A stretch of DNA of 64,000 nucleotides from Mucilaginibacter sp. UR6-11. GTDB lineage: Bacteria > Bacteroidota > Bacteroidia > Sphingobacteriales > Sphingobacteriaceae. Positions 54,932-63,605 of this stretch are shown in pieces. Within the stretch, counting starts at the first letter, position 1; every line of letters begins with the position of its first letter. The translations under genes and the position numbers were made by a program. The stretch is taken from the NCBI RefSeq assembly GCF_020880695.1, contig NZ_JAJIWO010000003.1, positions 186,001 through 250,000 of the forward strand, read 5' to 3'. Under the pieces are notes generated by a model, which was not told the origin of the DNA, made no database searches, and worked only from the letters and a program-made list of their open reading frames with translations.

Positions 54932-54948
54932 CCGGTTACAGCCAAACA

Positions 54949-54979
54949 AAAAAAGAGCCGCATTGTGCGGCTCTTTTTT
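54949..54979 (-). terminator. Terminator after the two-LamG lipoprotein gene
   Basis: 14-bp inverted repeat (54949-54962 with 54966-54979, 3-nt loop) with GAGCCGCA core, followed on the minus strand by a T-rich run. It separates the LamG gene at 55001 from the next gene. Confidence 0.93.
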
Positions 54980-55000
54980 ACTTAACAATTTAAGTATTGT

Positions 55001-56452
55001 TTAATAAAGTGTGTTTTTCAAAGCGGTGATTTCTGTCGTGGTAAGCAATTTGTTATAAATTCTTACATCATCTATTGCTCCGTTGAAGAAATAATTTGGA
55101 CCGATATTATCTCTTCCGATAACTAAAGGATCAGTAGTTGTAGCGCTTGGTGTTGGGAACCCCGATGAGTAGCTTCCGGCTGCGACCCCATCCACATAAT
55201 GAGTGAGTGTCCCCGTTGAATATTGATAGGTTACTGTAATCATGTGCCAATTGGTTGCGCTTGCACTGACAAATGTTGTACCTGTTGAGCTGGTTGTACC
55301 CCCACCCGGGCCAAAAAAATCATAGCCGGATGTTGTCAGGCTCCAGCCATAACCTGTTGCGGTTGACGAACGCTTGGCTATCATTTGCATTCCGGATGAA
55401 CCATAGCTATTTACTCTAACCCAGGCATTGAGGGTGTAGTCAGTATTATTTAACCGTAAAGCTACATTATCCGGAACAGTAACATAACTACTTGTTCCAT
55501 TGAAAGCGTACGCATTACCGCTTACTCCATTACGGTCGGTTGTCGAGGTAACGTTATATGCTGTGCCATTATTGCCGTTGCCTGAAACATCATTGGCGTT
55601 GCCATCAAACGACCAATAAGCAAGTAGCCCGGTTGGGTTAGGTGCAGTATACAAATCAGAAATATTAGAAGCGGTTAGTGCTTTGGAATATACTCTTATT
55701 TCATCCATAGCACCTGTGAAATAATAGCTGGATGACGCGCCGGCATAACCAATAGTCAAATTAGTAGTTGAATAACTAGTTGGCACTCCCGTATTACGGA
55801 CAGTATCGAGCACACCATCTATATACATGTCCATATTATAAGTACTGTTATGGTATACATATGACACCATATGCCAGCTACCGGTACTTACAGTTCCGTG
55901 GCTTACGGCATTACCTAAGCCATGTGCACCTATACCAAAGTAGCTACGGCCAGGGCCGTAGCCATATATATTGCCTGTAATACTACAGCCCCAGCCACTG
56001 GGGCTGCTGTCTAACTTAGACAGCACTTGTGAGCCATAGCTTGCATTATAGATATCTAAATTAACCCAGGCATTTATAGTGTAATCTGTATTGTAAAGTC
56101 GCAAATCAGCGGCGTCCAAAACAGTCATAAAACTGCCGGTAGTAGGGCTATTGTTAAAATACAGGGCGCGGCCTGTGTTACCGAAATGATCTGTTGTTGC
56201 AGATACAGCACCAGTAATGGTAGCTGTATGGCCGTTACCGGAAAGATCTGTGCCATTACCATCCATAGGCCAATAAGCAACAAGGCTTGAATTTAAACTT
56301 TGATCTTTTTGCCCCCTGATAAACTGGGTTTGCTGAGTTGTCTGATTTAAGCTACTGTTAAGGTTTGCCTGGTTTGCTTTTTTGCAGGAAGGCGCCAGAA
56401 GTGCGCTCACGGCCAATGCAGAAAGCAGGCCGCTTTTTGTAAAATTTCTCAT
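55001..56452 (-). CDS. Lipoprotein with two LamG-type domains (483 aa)
   Basis: Lipobox ALLAPSC near residue 23, a polar Gln/Asn/Ser linker (about 25-55), then two concanavalin-like domains (about 57-265 and 275-480). Each has the marks of the domain at 53279-54082: AYWPMDGNGTDLSGNG and AYWSFDGNANDVSGNG, NAWVNL and NAWVRVNS, GAMDEIRVYSKALT and GAIDDVRIYNKLLT. It therefore looks like a tandem duplication. It may bind glycans at the cell surface. Its promoter is good (56487-56519), and a terminator follows. Confidence 0.9.
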   Translation of the reverse strand: MRNFTKSGLLSALAVSALLAPSCKKANQANLNSSLNQTTQQTQFIRGQKDQSLNSSLVAYWPMDGNGTDLSGNGHTATITGAVSATTDHFGNTGRALYFNNSPTTGSFMTVLDAADLRLYNTDYTINAWVNLDIYNASYGSQVLSKLDSSPSGWGCSITGNIYGYGPGRSYFGIGAHGLGNAVSHGTVSTGSWHMVSYVYHNSTYNMDMYIDGVLDTVRNTGVPTSYSTTNLTIGYAGASSSYYFTGAMDEIRVYSKALTASNISDLYTAPNPTGLLAYWSFDGNANDVSGNGNNGTAYNVTSTTDRNGVSGNAYAFNGTSSYVTVPDNVALRLNNTDYTLNAWVRVNSYGSSGMQMIAKRSSTATGYGWSLTTSGYDFFGPGGGTTSSTGTTFVSASATNWHMITVTYQYSTGTLTHYVDGVAAGSYSSGFPTPSATTTDPLVIGRDNIGPNYFFNGAIDDVRIYNKLLTTTEITALKNTLY

Positions 56453-56486
56453 GTGTTTTAAGATTAGGTTAAACTGTTAAGTTAAT

Positions 56487-56519
56487 CAAATATATAAAAA
56501 CGGCATTTAAAAAACCAAA
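56487..56519 (-). promoter_or_regulatory. Promoter of the two-LamG lipoprotein gene
   Basis: On the minus strand TTTG (56519-56516), 21-nt spacer, TATATTTG (56494-56487), a full match to the Bacteroidota consensus. Predicted leader about 30 nt. Confidence 0.75.
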
Positions 56520-56673
56520 TAAAAATTTCCTTTTAGTTACAAAAAAGGTAATCCACCCCGAATAATAGCGACTAAACGCATTTAAAAAGCCTTTTTATAA
56601 CCTGTGATTAACTATTAATTAACATTAAATTAAGAATACCTATATCTATAAAAAACCGGTACAGGCCACCGGC

Positions 56674-56711
56674 AACAAAAAAGGCTCCGCAATTACGGAG
56701 CCCTTTTTGTT
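56674..56711 (-). terminator. typA terminator
   Basis: GGCTCCG/CGGAGCC stem (56683-56689 with 56696-56702, 6-nt loop), extended by A/T pairs with one mismatch, then a T-rich run on the minus strand just after the typA stop at 56735. Confidence 0.92.
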
Positions 56712-56734
56712 ACTGGTATGTTTGTAATCGCTAT

Positions 56735-58543
56735 TTACGACTGAAACTTTTTGGCGTTAATTCTACGCTCATTTTCATTCAGGTATATTTTACGCATACG
56801 GATACTTTGAGGGGTAACCTCAATGTATTCATCAGCCTGGATATACTCCATTGATTCTTCTAATGAGAATTTAATAGCAGGCGCAATACGTACGTTGGTA
56901 TCGCTACCAGATGCGCGCATGTTGGTTAACTGCTTGCCTTTAGTTAAGTTAATAACCAAATCATTGTCGCGGATGTGCTCGCCCAATACCTGGCCTTCAT
57001 AAACATCAACTCCCGGATCAATGTGAAAACGGCCACGGTCCTGTAATTTATCAATAGCAAACGCAGTAGTTTTACCGGTATCCATTGATACCAATACACC
57101 GTTTGAGCGGCCGGGGATAGGACCTTTCCACGGCTCATAAGCTTTAAAGCGGTGAGCCATAATAGCCTCGCCACCGGTTGCGGTTAATACGTTGTTACGT
57201 AAACCAATAATACCACGTGCAGGGATATCAAACTCCAGGTGTTGTAAGTCGCCTTTAGGCTCCATTACCAACAGGTCGCCTTTACGTTGGGTTACCAATT
57301 CAATAACTTTACCTGCAACATCACCCGGTACATCAACGATCAGGGTTTCTACCGGCTCGCATTTAACACCATCAATTTCTTTAACAATTACCTGCGGCTG
57401 GCCCACTTGTAACTCATATCCTTCGCGACGCATGGTCTCGATCAATACGGATAAGTGAAGAATACCACGACCATAAACTAAGTAAGAGTCAGGCGATTCG
57501 GTCTCAACAACCTTTAACGCCAGGTTTTTTTCCATCTCTTTGTACAAACGGTCACGTAAGTGGCGCGAGGTTACAAATTTACCTTCTTTACCAAAAAATG
57601 GTGAGGTATTGATGGTGAACAACATGTTCATGGTAGGCTCATCAATATGGATAACTTCCAATTGCTCCGGTTTATCAAAATCGGCAATGGTATCGCCAAT
57701 ATCAAAACCTTCAATACCTACAACTGCGCAAATATCGCCGGCGCTAACTTCGGTAGCTTTAACCTTACCTAAGCCTTCAAAAGTATATAGTTCTTTTATT
57801 CTTGTTTTTTGGATAGTACCATCGCGTTTTACCAATGATACCGGCATGTTTTCTTTGATAGTACCGCGGGCAACACGGCCGATAGCGATACGACCAACGA
57901 ACGAAGAATAATCTAACGATGTGATCTGCATTTGCAAAGTACCCTCGCTAATTGGCGGCGGCTGGATGTTTGCTAATATCGCGTCCATCAACGGGAATAT
58001 ATCTTCGGTTGGTTTCTTGTAATCAGTACTCATCCATCCCTGTTTTGATGAACCGTAGATTACCGGGAAATCCAACTGGTCTTCTGTAGCCTCAAGGTTA
58101 AAGAACAACTCAAAAATTTGCTCATAAACCTCTTCAGGACGACAGTTTTCTTTATCAACCTTATTTACAACCACAATAGGTTTTAGGCCCAATGCCAAAG
58201 CTTTTTGGGTTACAAAGCGGGTTTGAGGCATAGCGCCTTCAAAAGCATCGCAAAGTAACAATACGCCGTCGGCCATTTTTAATACACGCTCAACCTCGCC
58301 GCCAAAGTCGGCGTGACCAGGTGTATCAATGATGTTGATCTTAACATCTTTATACATTACCGAAACGTTTTTTGATACGATGGTAATACCACGCTCACGT
58401 TCCAGGTCATTATTATCCAATATCAATTCACCAGTTTCCTGGCCTTCACGGAAGATTGCACAACTGTGCAGAATTTTATCAACCAAAGTAGTCTTGCCGT
58501 GGTCAACGTGTGCGATGATCGCAATATTTCTTATTTTTTGCAT
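56735..58543 (-). CDS. typA: Ribosome-associated GTPase TypA/BipA
   Basis: A 602-residue translational GTPase. G1 is AHVDHGKTTLVDKIL, G3 is DTPGHADF, and the NKVDK element is G4. After the EF-Tu-like domain 2 and the EF-G-like domains, the C-terminus has the TypA block GRSNGVLVSMDTGKTTAFAIDKLQDRG (in pieces: GRSNGVLVSMDTGK, TAFAIDKLQDRG). The family affects 50S assembly, cold growth and stress expression. Length is normal. Confidence 0.97.
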   Translation of the reverse strand: MQKIRNIAIIAHVDHGKTTLVDKILHSCAIFREGQETGELILDNNDLERERGITIVSKNVSVMYKDVKINIIDTPGHADFGGEVERVLKMADGVLLLCDAFEGAMPQTRFVTQKALALGLKPIVVVNKVDKENCRPEEVYEQIFELFFNLEATEDQLDFPVIYGSSKQGWMSTDYKKPTEDIFPLMDAILANIQPPPISEGTLQMQITSLDYSSFVGRIAIGRVARGTIKENMPVSLVKRDGTIQKTRIKELYTFEGLGKVKATEVSAGDICAVVGIEGFDIGDTIADFDKPEQLEVIHIDEPTMNMLFTINTSPFFGKEGKFVTSRHLRDRLYKEMEKNLALKVVETESPDSYLVYGRGILHLSVLIETMRREGYELQVGQPQVIVKEIDGVKCEPVETLIVDVPGDVAGKVIELVTQRKGDLLVMEPKGDLQHLEFDIPARGIIGLRNNVLTATGGEAIMAHRFKAYEPWKGPIPGRSNGVLVSMDTGKTTAFAIDKLQDRGRFHIDPGVDVYEGQVLGEHIRDNDLVINLTKGKQLTNMRASGSDTNVRIAPAIKFSLEESMEYIQADEYIEVTPQSIRMRKIYLNENERRINAKKFQS

Positions 58544-58565
58544 GAAATGCCTTTAAAATTTGGCG

Positions 58566-58573
58566 CAAAGGTA
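58566..58573 (-). promoter_or_regulatory. typA -7 box
   Basis: TACCTTTG on the minus strand fits TAnnTTTG, with the ATG at 58543 about 22 nt downstream. No -33 TTG is clear. Confidence 0.55.
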
Positions 58574-58795
58574 AGGTTAATATATGGATTTTTAAAGTAC
58601 TAAAGCTATTTAGTAAGAGGCTAATGAAAATTTAACTGACAGATTACATCTTAATAGCATAGGATTGAAAATGCCGGCGGCAGAAATAAGGGAGAGTTTT
58701 AGCCAATCGCCCGCGCCGTTAATCTCCGGCTAATGTAAAAAAACATAACCCTGATATCAGATGTTACTTAATATACGTTTGTTAATAAAATGTAT

Positions 58796-58803
58796 TAATT
58801 TTG
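58796..58803 (+). promoter_or_regulatory. -7 box of the FeoB-associated-type gene, leaderless start
   Basis: TAATTTTG is an exact TAnnTTTG match and ends 5 nt before the ATG at 58809, so transcription should begin at or next to the start codon. A TTTG at 58778-58781 is 14 nt upstream. Confidence 0.6.
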
Positions 58804-58808
58804 TGACC

Positions 58809-58970
58809 ATGAATATCCAGGCAATACTTATTATCTTACTATTTGCAGCTGCTGTATTTTATATCGGCAGGCTGATGTATAGAAATTTATTTGCCAAAAA
58901 AGGCTGTGGTGAGAACTGCAAATGCGGAGTTGATTTTTCAAATATCGATCCCGAAAAAAACTTTAAGTAA
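58809..58970 (+). CDS. FeoB-associated-type Cys-rich membrane protein (53 aa)
   Basis: One hydrophobic helix (about residues 3-21, IQAILIILLFAAAVFYIG) is followed by a basic stretch and the Cys motif KKGCGENCKCGVDF with three Cys, as in the small FeoB-associated membrane proteins that sit beside the Fe(II) transporter. No feoA or feoB is nearby, so an iron role is inference. I start at the ATG at 58809, since an upstream in-frame ATG at 58761 would span the -7 box and gives no conserved extension. Confidence 0.75.
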   Translation: MNIQAILIILLFAAAVFYIGRLMYRNLFAKKGCGENCKCGVDFSNIDPEKNFK

Positions 58971-59006
58971 ACCCAACCTAACTATCATACTAATTTTTTT
59001 TAATTA

Positions 59007-62000
59007 ATGGCCGACAAGCAGGTTTTTCAAACTGACACCCCCGGTAGGTGGAACCGTTTTAAGTGGCTAAGCCGCATATTATTAATTGTTTTGGCAGGCA
59101 GCGTTTTAGGGTCTGTAATCACCATAACCTCGCAACAATACCCAAGCCTGCCCAATTTAAATCCGGCGCCAAAAAAACTAACCAAAGAAGAGCTTGAACA
59201 GCTTAAAGTATCCAAACAGTTTAAAGACTTTAAAATTGATAAGGATCAGATCCAGAAGCTGGAACGTACCCGTAGTTTATACCGCTTAAAACATCCCAAC
59301 AATAAAGACCGCATTAACGCCGGTTTTTACCGGGCCTGGGAACCACAGGCCTATAACTCGCTGGTTGACCATATTGCCCGCCTGGACATGGTGGTCAGCG
59401 AGGGCTTTTTAATTAAACCCAATGCCGACACCATTGACGCTAAAATTGATACCGGCCTTGTGAATCTTAACAAAAAATACAAAAAACCGGTACTGATAAC
59501 GATCTCTAACTACGTTAATTACAACAACGCTACCGGCGATTTTGATACCCGGGATATTTACCGGATTATAAAAAGCAAAAAGCTGCGCACCACTTTCATA
59601 AACAGCATTGTTAACCAGTTAAACAAATACCAGTTCCAGGGTGTAAATCTTGATTTTGATAATATTAAGAACAGGAACGCGCCCGACTATATTAAATTTC
59701 TGCAGGAGCTTTATGATACCTTACATCCCGTAGGCTTCCTGGTAACCCAAAACGTAATACCTGATGATGAGCAATATGATTTAAAGCGCCTGCAGCGTTT
59801 TAATGATTATCTGTTTGTGATGGCCATTAACCAGCATACCGAGGATAGTAATGCCGGCGACATTTCAAACCAGCACTGGGTTGAACAGATCCTGGATGAG
59901 GTATGCGCGAAGATCCCGAGTGAGAAGGTTATTTTAACCGTTTTTGGCGGCGGGGTTGACTGGCCCGAAAACAGCGTCGGTAAACCTGTTGGCTATCAAA
60001 CTGCCATCAGTACCGCCCATGAGAACCAGAGCAAGATAATTTACGACCCGGTATCGGCCAACTTACATTATACTTATAACGGACAGGATGGTTTAGAACA
60101 TACTGTATACTTTACAGACGCGGCCACCAATTTTAATATTATCCGCATGGCGGATGATTGGGATACCGGTGGCGTTGCCCTGTGGCGACTGGGTGGTGAG
60201 GACCCGCGTATGTGGACCTTCTTCCAAAAAAACCTGGCTATTGACTCGCTGCGGAAAACAGGCGTTGATGTTAAGCGCCTAACCTACGTTGGGTTAAATA
60301 ATAAGATAAACTACGAGGGCGACGGCGAAGTGCTTGACCTGATAACCACGCCGGTAAGGGGCCAGATTGATATTAAGCTGGATACAGTAAACTATGTCAT
60401 TACCAACCAAAGCTATATTAAACTGCCCACAAAATACGTGATCAGGAAATATGGTTATAAGCCGGGCAAAATAGTTTTAACGTTTGATGATGGCCCTGAC
60501 CCTGACTTTACCCCGCGGATACTGGATATATTAAAACGTGAGAAAGTACCTGCTGCATTTTTTGTGGTAGGATCAATGGGCGAAAAAAACATGCAGATCC
60601 TCCGCCGCGAATATGAGGACGGCTTTGAAATTGGTAACCATACTTTTTTTCACCCTGATATATCAACCGTTAGCCTTGAGCGTGTAAACCTGGAGCTTAA
60701 TGCAACCCGTAAGCTCATTGAATCTGTTACCGGCCATAGCACCATCTTATTCCGCCCGCCTTTTAATGCCGATGCCGAACCCCAAACCCTGGCAGAGGTA
60801 ATACCGGTGGCCGAAAGCCGCAAGCAAAGCTATATTAACATTGGCGAATCAATTGACCCGTGGGACTGGCAGCCCGGCGTAACCAAAGACAGCATTGTGG
60901 CCCGCACCATCAGGCAGGCAAAAAACGGCTCCATGCTGCTATTACATGACGCCGGCGGCGATACCCGCGAGGAAACTGTAAAAGCACTGCCCGAGATCAT
61001 CCATTATTTTAAAACCCACGGCTACCAGTTTACCACCATTGCCGATATACTGGACAAAACCAAAGACGACCTGATGCCCCCGGTAAAACACGAAGGTGGG
61101 ATTTTTGGATCTTTATATGATGTATTTGTTGTGGGGTACTTTTATGGCAACTGGTTCCTGTTGTACTTGTTCCTGTCGGCTATATTTTTGGCCATCGGCC
61201 GTATTGTGCTGATAGGCATCCTGGCCGTAAGACAGTATGCAGAAAACACCAGCTTTAAACGCTACCGCCTGAGGGTTGAAAACATGAAACTTCAACCTGT
61301 AAGCATCATTGTACCCGCGTATAATGAAGAGGTTACCGCCCTGAAAACTATTGAAAGCTTATTAAAAACCGATTATAAAGACTTTGAGATAATTTTTATT
61401 GACGACGGATCAAAAGACAAGACGTATGACCTGGTTTATGCGGCTTATGGTGCCCATCCGCGGGTAATGGTATTAACCAAGGCAAACGGCGGCAAAGCTT
61501 CGGCATTAAATTTTGGCATAACCCACGCCCGTTTTGATTTTGTGGTTTGTATTGATGCGGATACCCAGCTTAAAGATGATGCCATTTATCACCTGATGAC
61601 CTATTTCAGTGATGAAGAAATTGGCGCAGTGGCCGGCACCGTTAAGGTTGGTAATGATACCAATATCATCACCCGCTGGCAGGCAATTGAATACATTACC
61701 GCCCAAAATATGGACAGGCGCGCGTTTGATCTGATTAACAGTATAACCGTAGTGCCGGGCGCAATCGGCGCTTTCCGTAAGTCGGCGGTGTTCCAGGCCG
61801 GTGGCTTTACTACGGATACCCTGGCCGAAGACTGCGACCTTACCATGCGCATCCTTAAAAAAGGATACATCATCAGGAACTGCGCCGAGGCTATCGCTTA
61901 TACCGAAGCGCCCGAAACATTGAACGCCCTGCTGAAACAACGTTTCCGCTGGAGTTTCGGGGTGATGCAGAGTTTCTGGAAAAACCGTAGTGCGCTGTTT

Positions 62001-62450
62001 AACAAAAAATACAAGTTCTTCGGGATGGTAGGTATGCCTAACATCCTCATCTTCCAGATCATATTACCGCTGTTCTCGCCGCTGGCCGACCTGTTTATGA
62101 TCCTGGGCCTGTTTGGTGATAAACCGGGCAAGATCCTGATCTATTACGTGGTATTTGTGCTGATAGATTTTATTGTAGGCGTTATTGCCTTCTGGATGGA
62201 GAAAGAGGATTACAAAAAGCTGGTGTACATCATTCCGCAGCGTTTTGTATGGCGCCAGCTGATGTACTATATCCTGTTTAAATCATTACGTAAAGCGTTA
62301 AAAGGCGAACTAAGCAGCTGGGGTGTTTTGAAGCGTACCGGTAATGTGGGCGTCAACATCGGCCAAAAGAAAACCAAGCCTATGTACCTTGTGGTAGGTT
62401 CGCTGGTTGTAGTATTGATAGCTTATTTGTTGTATAGGTATTTTGCTTAA
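59007..62450 (+). CDS. GH18-like / NodB polysaccharide deacetylase / GT2 synthase fusion (1147 aa)
   Basis: One polypeptide with an N-terminal anchor (about 20-42), a GH18-like domain (about 100-405) whose motif is GVNLDFDN, with Asp218 where the catalytic Glu normally sits, then a NodB deacetylase (about 487-685: TFDDGPD at 492-498, NHTFFHP at 544-550, FRPPF near 582-586, LLHD near 645), two helices (about 705-745) and a GT2 domain (about 760-985: DAD at 850-852, AED at 940-942, QRFRW at 978-982) with C-terminal helices. This combines the roles of PgaB/IcaB and PgaC/IcaA for a beta-linked amino-sugar polymer. Polymer identity is inference. No second pga gene is nearby. Confidence 0.9.
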   Translation: MADKQVFQTDTPGRWNRFKWLSRILLIVLAGSVLGSVITITSQQYPSLPNLNPAPKKLTKEELEQLKVSKQFKDFKIDKDQIQKLERTRSLYRLKHPNNKDRINAGFYRAWEPQAYNSLVDHIARLDMVVSEGFLIKPNADTIDAKIDTGLVNLNKKYKKPVLITISNYVNYNNATGDFDTRDIYRIIKSKKLRTTFINSIVNQLNKYQFQGVNLDFDNIKNRNAPDYIKFLQELYDTLHPVGFLVTQNVIPDDEQYDLKRLQRFNDYLFVMAINQHTEDSNAGDISNQHWVEQILDEVCAKIPSEKVILTVFGGGVDWPENSVGKPVGYQTAISTAHENQSKIIYDPVSANLHYTYNGQDGLEHTVYFTDAATNFNIIRMADDWDTGGVALWRLGGEDPRMWTFFQKNLAIDSLRKTGVDVKRLTYVGLNNKINYEGDGEVLDLITTPVRGQIDIKLDTVNYVITNQSYIKLPTKYVIRKYGYKPGKIVLTFDDGPDPDFTPRILDILKREKVPAAFFVVGSMGEKNMQILRREYEDGFEIGNHTFFHPDISTVSLERVNLELNATRKLIESVTGHSTILFRPPFNADAEPQTLAEVIPVAESRKQSYINIGESIDPWDWQPGVTKDSIVARTIRQAKNGSMLLLHDAGGDTREETVKALPEIIHYFKTHGYQFTTIADILDKTKDDLMPPVKHEGGIFGSLYDVFVVGYFYGNWFLLYLFLSAIFLAIGRIVLIGILAVRQYAENTSFKRYRLRVENMKLQPVSIIVPAYNEEVTALKTIESLLKTDYKDFEIIFIDDGSKDKTYDLVYAAYGAHPRVMVLTKANGGKASALNFGITHARFDFVVCIDADTQLKDDAIYHLMTYFSDEEIGAVAGTVKVGNDTNIITRWQAIEYITAQNMDRRAFDLINSITVVPGAIGAFRKSAVFQAGGFTTDTLAEDCDLTMRILKKGYIIRNCAEAIAYTEAPETLNALLKQRFRWSFGVMQSFWKNRSALFNKKYKFFGMVGMPNILIFQIILPLFSPLADLFMILGLFGDKPGKILIYYVVFVLIDFIVGVIAFWMEKEDYKKLVYIIPQRFVWRQLMYYILFKSLRKALKGELSSWGVLKRTGNVGVNIGQKKTKPMYLVVGSLVVVLIAYLLYRYFA

Positions 62451-62529
62451 TATAATCCGGATTATACTTGTGGATTGCAATCTCCATAATCAGCGCTAAC
62501 AACGCCGTAACAAAACCATAGCGGAAATC

Positions 62530-62559
62530 AAAAAAAACTCCCGGACTTTCGACCGGGAG
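62530..62559 (-). terminator. Terminator of the 62594 lipoprotein gene
   Basis: CTCCCGG/CCGGGAG stem (62538-62544 with 62553-62559, 8-nt loop), followed on the minus strand by a T-run (62530-62537). A second small hairpin, CGGGA-TATT-TCCCG (62564-62577), lies between it and the gene. Both may also slow the convergent fusion transcript. Confidence 0.85.
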
Positions 62560-62593
62560 CTTCCGGGATATTTCCCGATAAAATGCTGATAAG

Positions 62594-63196
62594 TTATTTT
62601 ACTGTTTGAGATTTATAAACTATTTTGGCACTGGTGGTATAGTTCTGAAAATTAGAACCGAAATATATATTCGATGAGAAATTGACCTTATCGGCGGTCC
62701 GGTTTAAAAGGATTTGCTGCTCATCAAGTGCCGATTGCACATCAGCATAAGTTTTAACAAACGTAAACGGCCTTTTTACATTTACTTTAACCATGGCTTT
62801 ACCGTTGATGGTAGTGTCCGTAACGGTTTTCAACGTTACATTGTTCAGGTTATTATCCACCCAATTAAAGGTTACATCGCCACCCGCATTAACAGTTGTA
62901 TAATCAAACCCATGAAGTAATGAGCTGTTAAAGTCCTCGTACAGGTGCACTGCGTACGACTGATCGTAACCAATTGCGCCGAAAATAAGGCTGATGTCTT
63001 CATTATAAACCATTGTAAGCGTTGTATTGTTAACCGAAGTCATAACCGTTTGATCGCTGGTAACAAAGGTTTCGTGGTATATAGAGGTATCCTCATTAGT
63101 TTTTGTTGTCGGCGAAACACCTTGTAATTGACAACCTGCTAATCCGGCCACGCCAACAATAGCGGGCAATAAATAAATCATAAATGTTTTTTTCAT
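62594..63196 (-). CDS. Putative lipoprotein of unknown function (200 aa)
   Basis: Lipobox GLAGC near residue 22, followed by a Thr/Ser-rich linker and an all-beta domain with VHLYEDFNSSLLHGFDY, FNWVDNNLNNVTLKTV and VNVKRPFTFVKTYADVQS. No family is recognised. I use the ATG at 63196 because it directly precedes the signal peptide (KKTFMIYLLPAIVGVAG); an upstream GTG would add 10 residues. It converges with the fusion enzyme and is closed by a strong terminator. Confidence 0.7.
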   Translation of the reverse strand: MKKTFMIYLLPAIVGVAGLAGCQLQGVSPTTKTNEDTSIYHETFVTSDQTVMTSVNNTTLTMVYNEDISLIFGAIGYDQSYAVHLYEDFNSSLLHGFDYTTVNAGGDVTFNWVDNNLNNVTLKTVTDTTINGKAMVKVNVKRPFTFVKTYADVQSALDEQQILLNRTADKVNFSSNIYFGSNFQNYTTSAKIVYKSQTVK

Positions 63197-63605
63197 ATCT
63201 CGACATCTGCAACATTCATGCGCCACGCGTTAAAACAAAACACTATTACCATATAAATTTAATTACACTTTATTTTTGCCATATCCGTATCTGCCACGCC
63301 TTTATTTTACCATTATCGCAAAAATTAAACTTTAAAATAAGGTCATTACGTATAGTAAAAAGATCACTATGGTTAAATTATTATTCTAATTAGAAATATT
63401 AATGATAAATAGGAAATTATATCTCCTAAATATAAATACTGCATCATCATACTAATAACCAATAACTTATAACAACCATAACCATTTATTAGCAATAAAC
63501 TAATGCAATGCCCTTATCTTTAGTCCGAATTTATTTGCCGGCTATTTGCCGCACTAACTATCACGGGCGAAACAGGTTGGTATTATAAGTAGCTAAGATA
63601 TAACC
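63197..63605. other. AT-rich divergent intergenic region
   Basis: About 409 nt between the lipoprotein gene (minus) and the phosphoesterase gene (plus). No gene or RNA is recognised. It holds the 12-bp palindrome TTCTAATTAGAA (63384-63395), a possible operator, and a TATTTTTG match on the plus strand near 63268 that is too far (about 330 nt) from the phosphoesterase to be obviously its promoter. Confidence 0.5.

Noticed and set aside
58761..58808. Upstream in-frame ATG for the FeoB-associated-type protein
   Set aside because: It would span the -7 box, the added residues are not of the family pattern, and the 53-residue protein from 58809 is a normal length.
59300..60230. Active chitinase call for the GH18-like domain
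   Set aside because: The motif has Asp at the position of the catalytic Glu, so I treat it as a non-hydrolytic or altered domain.
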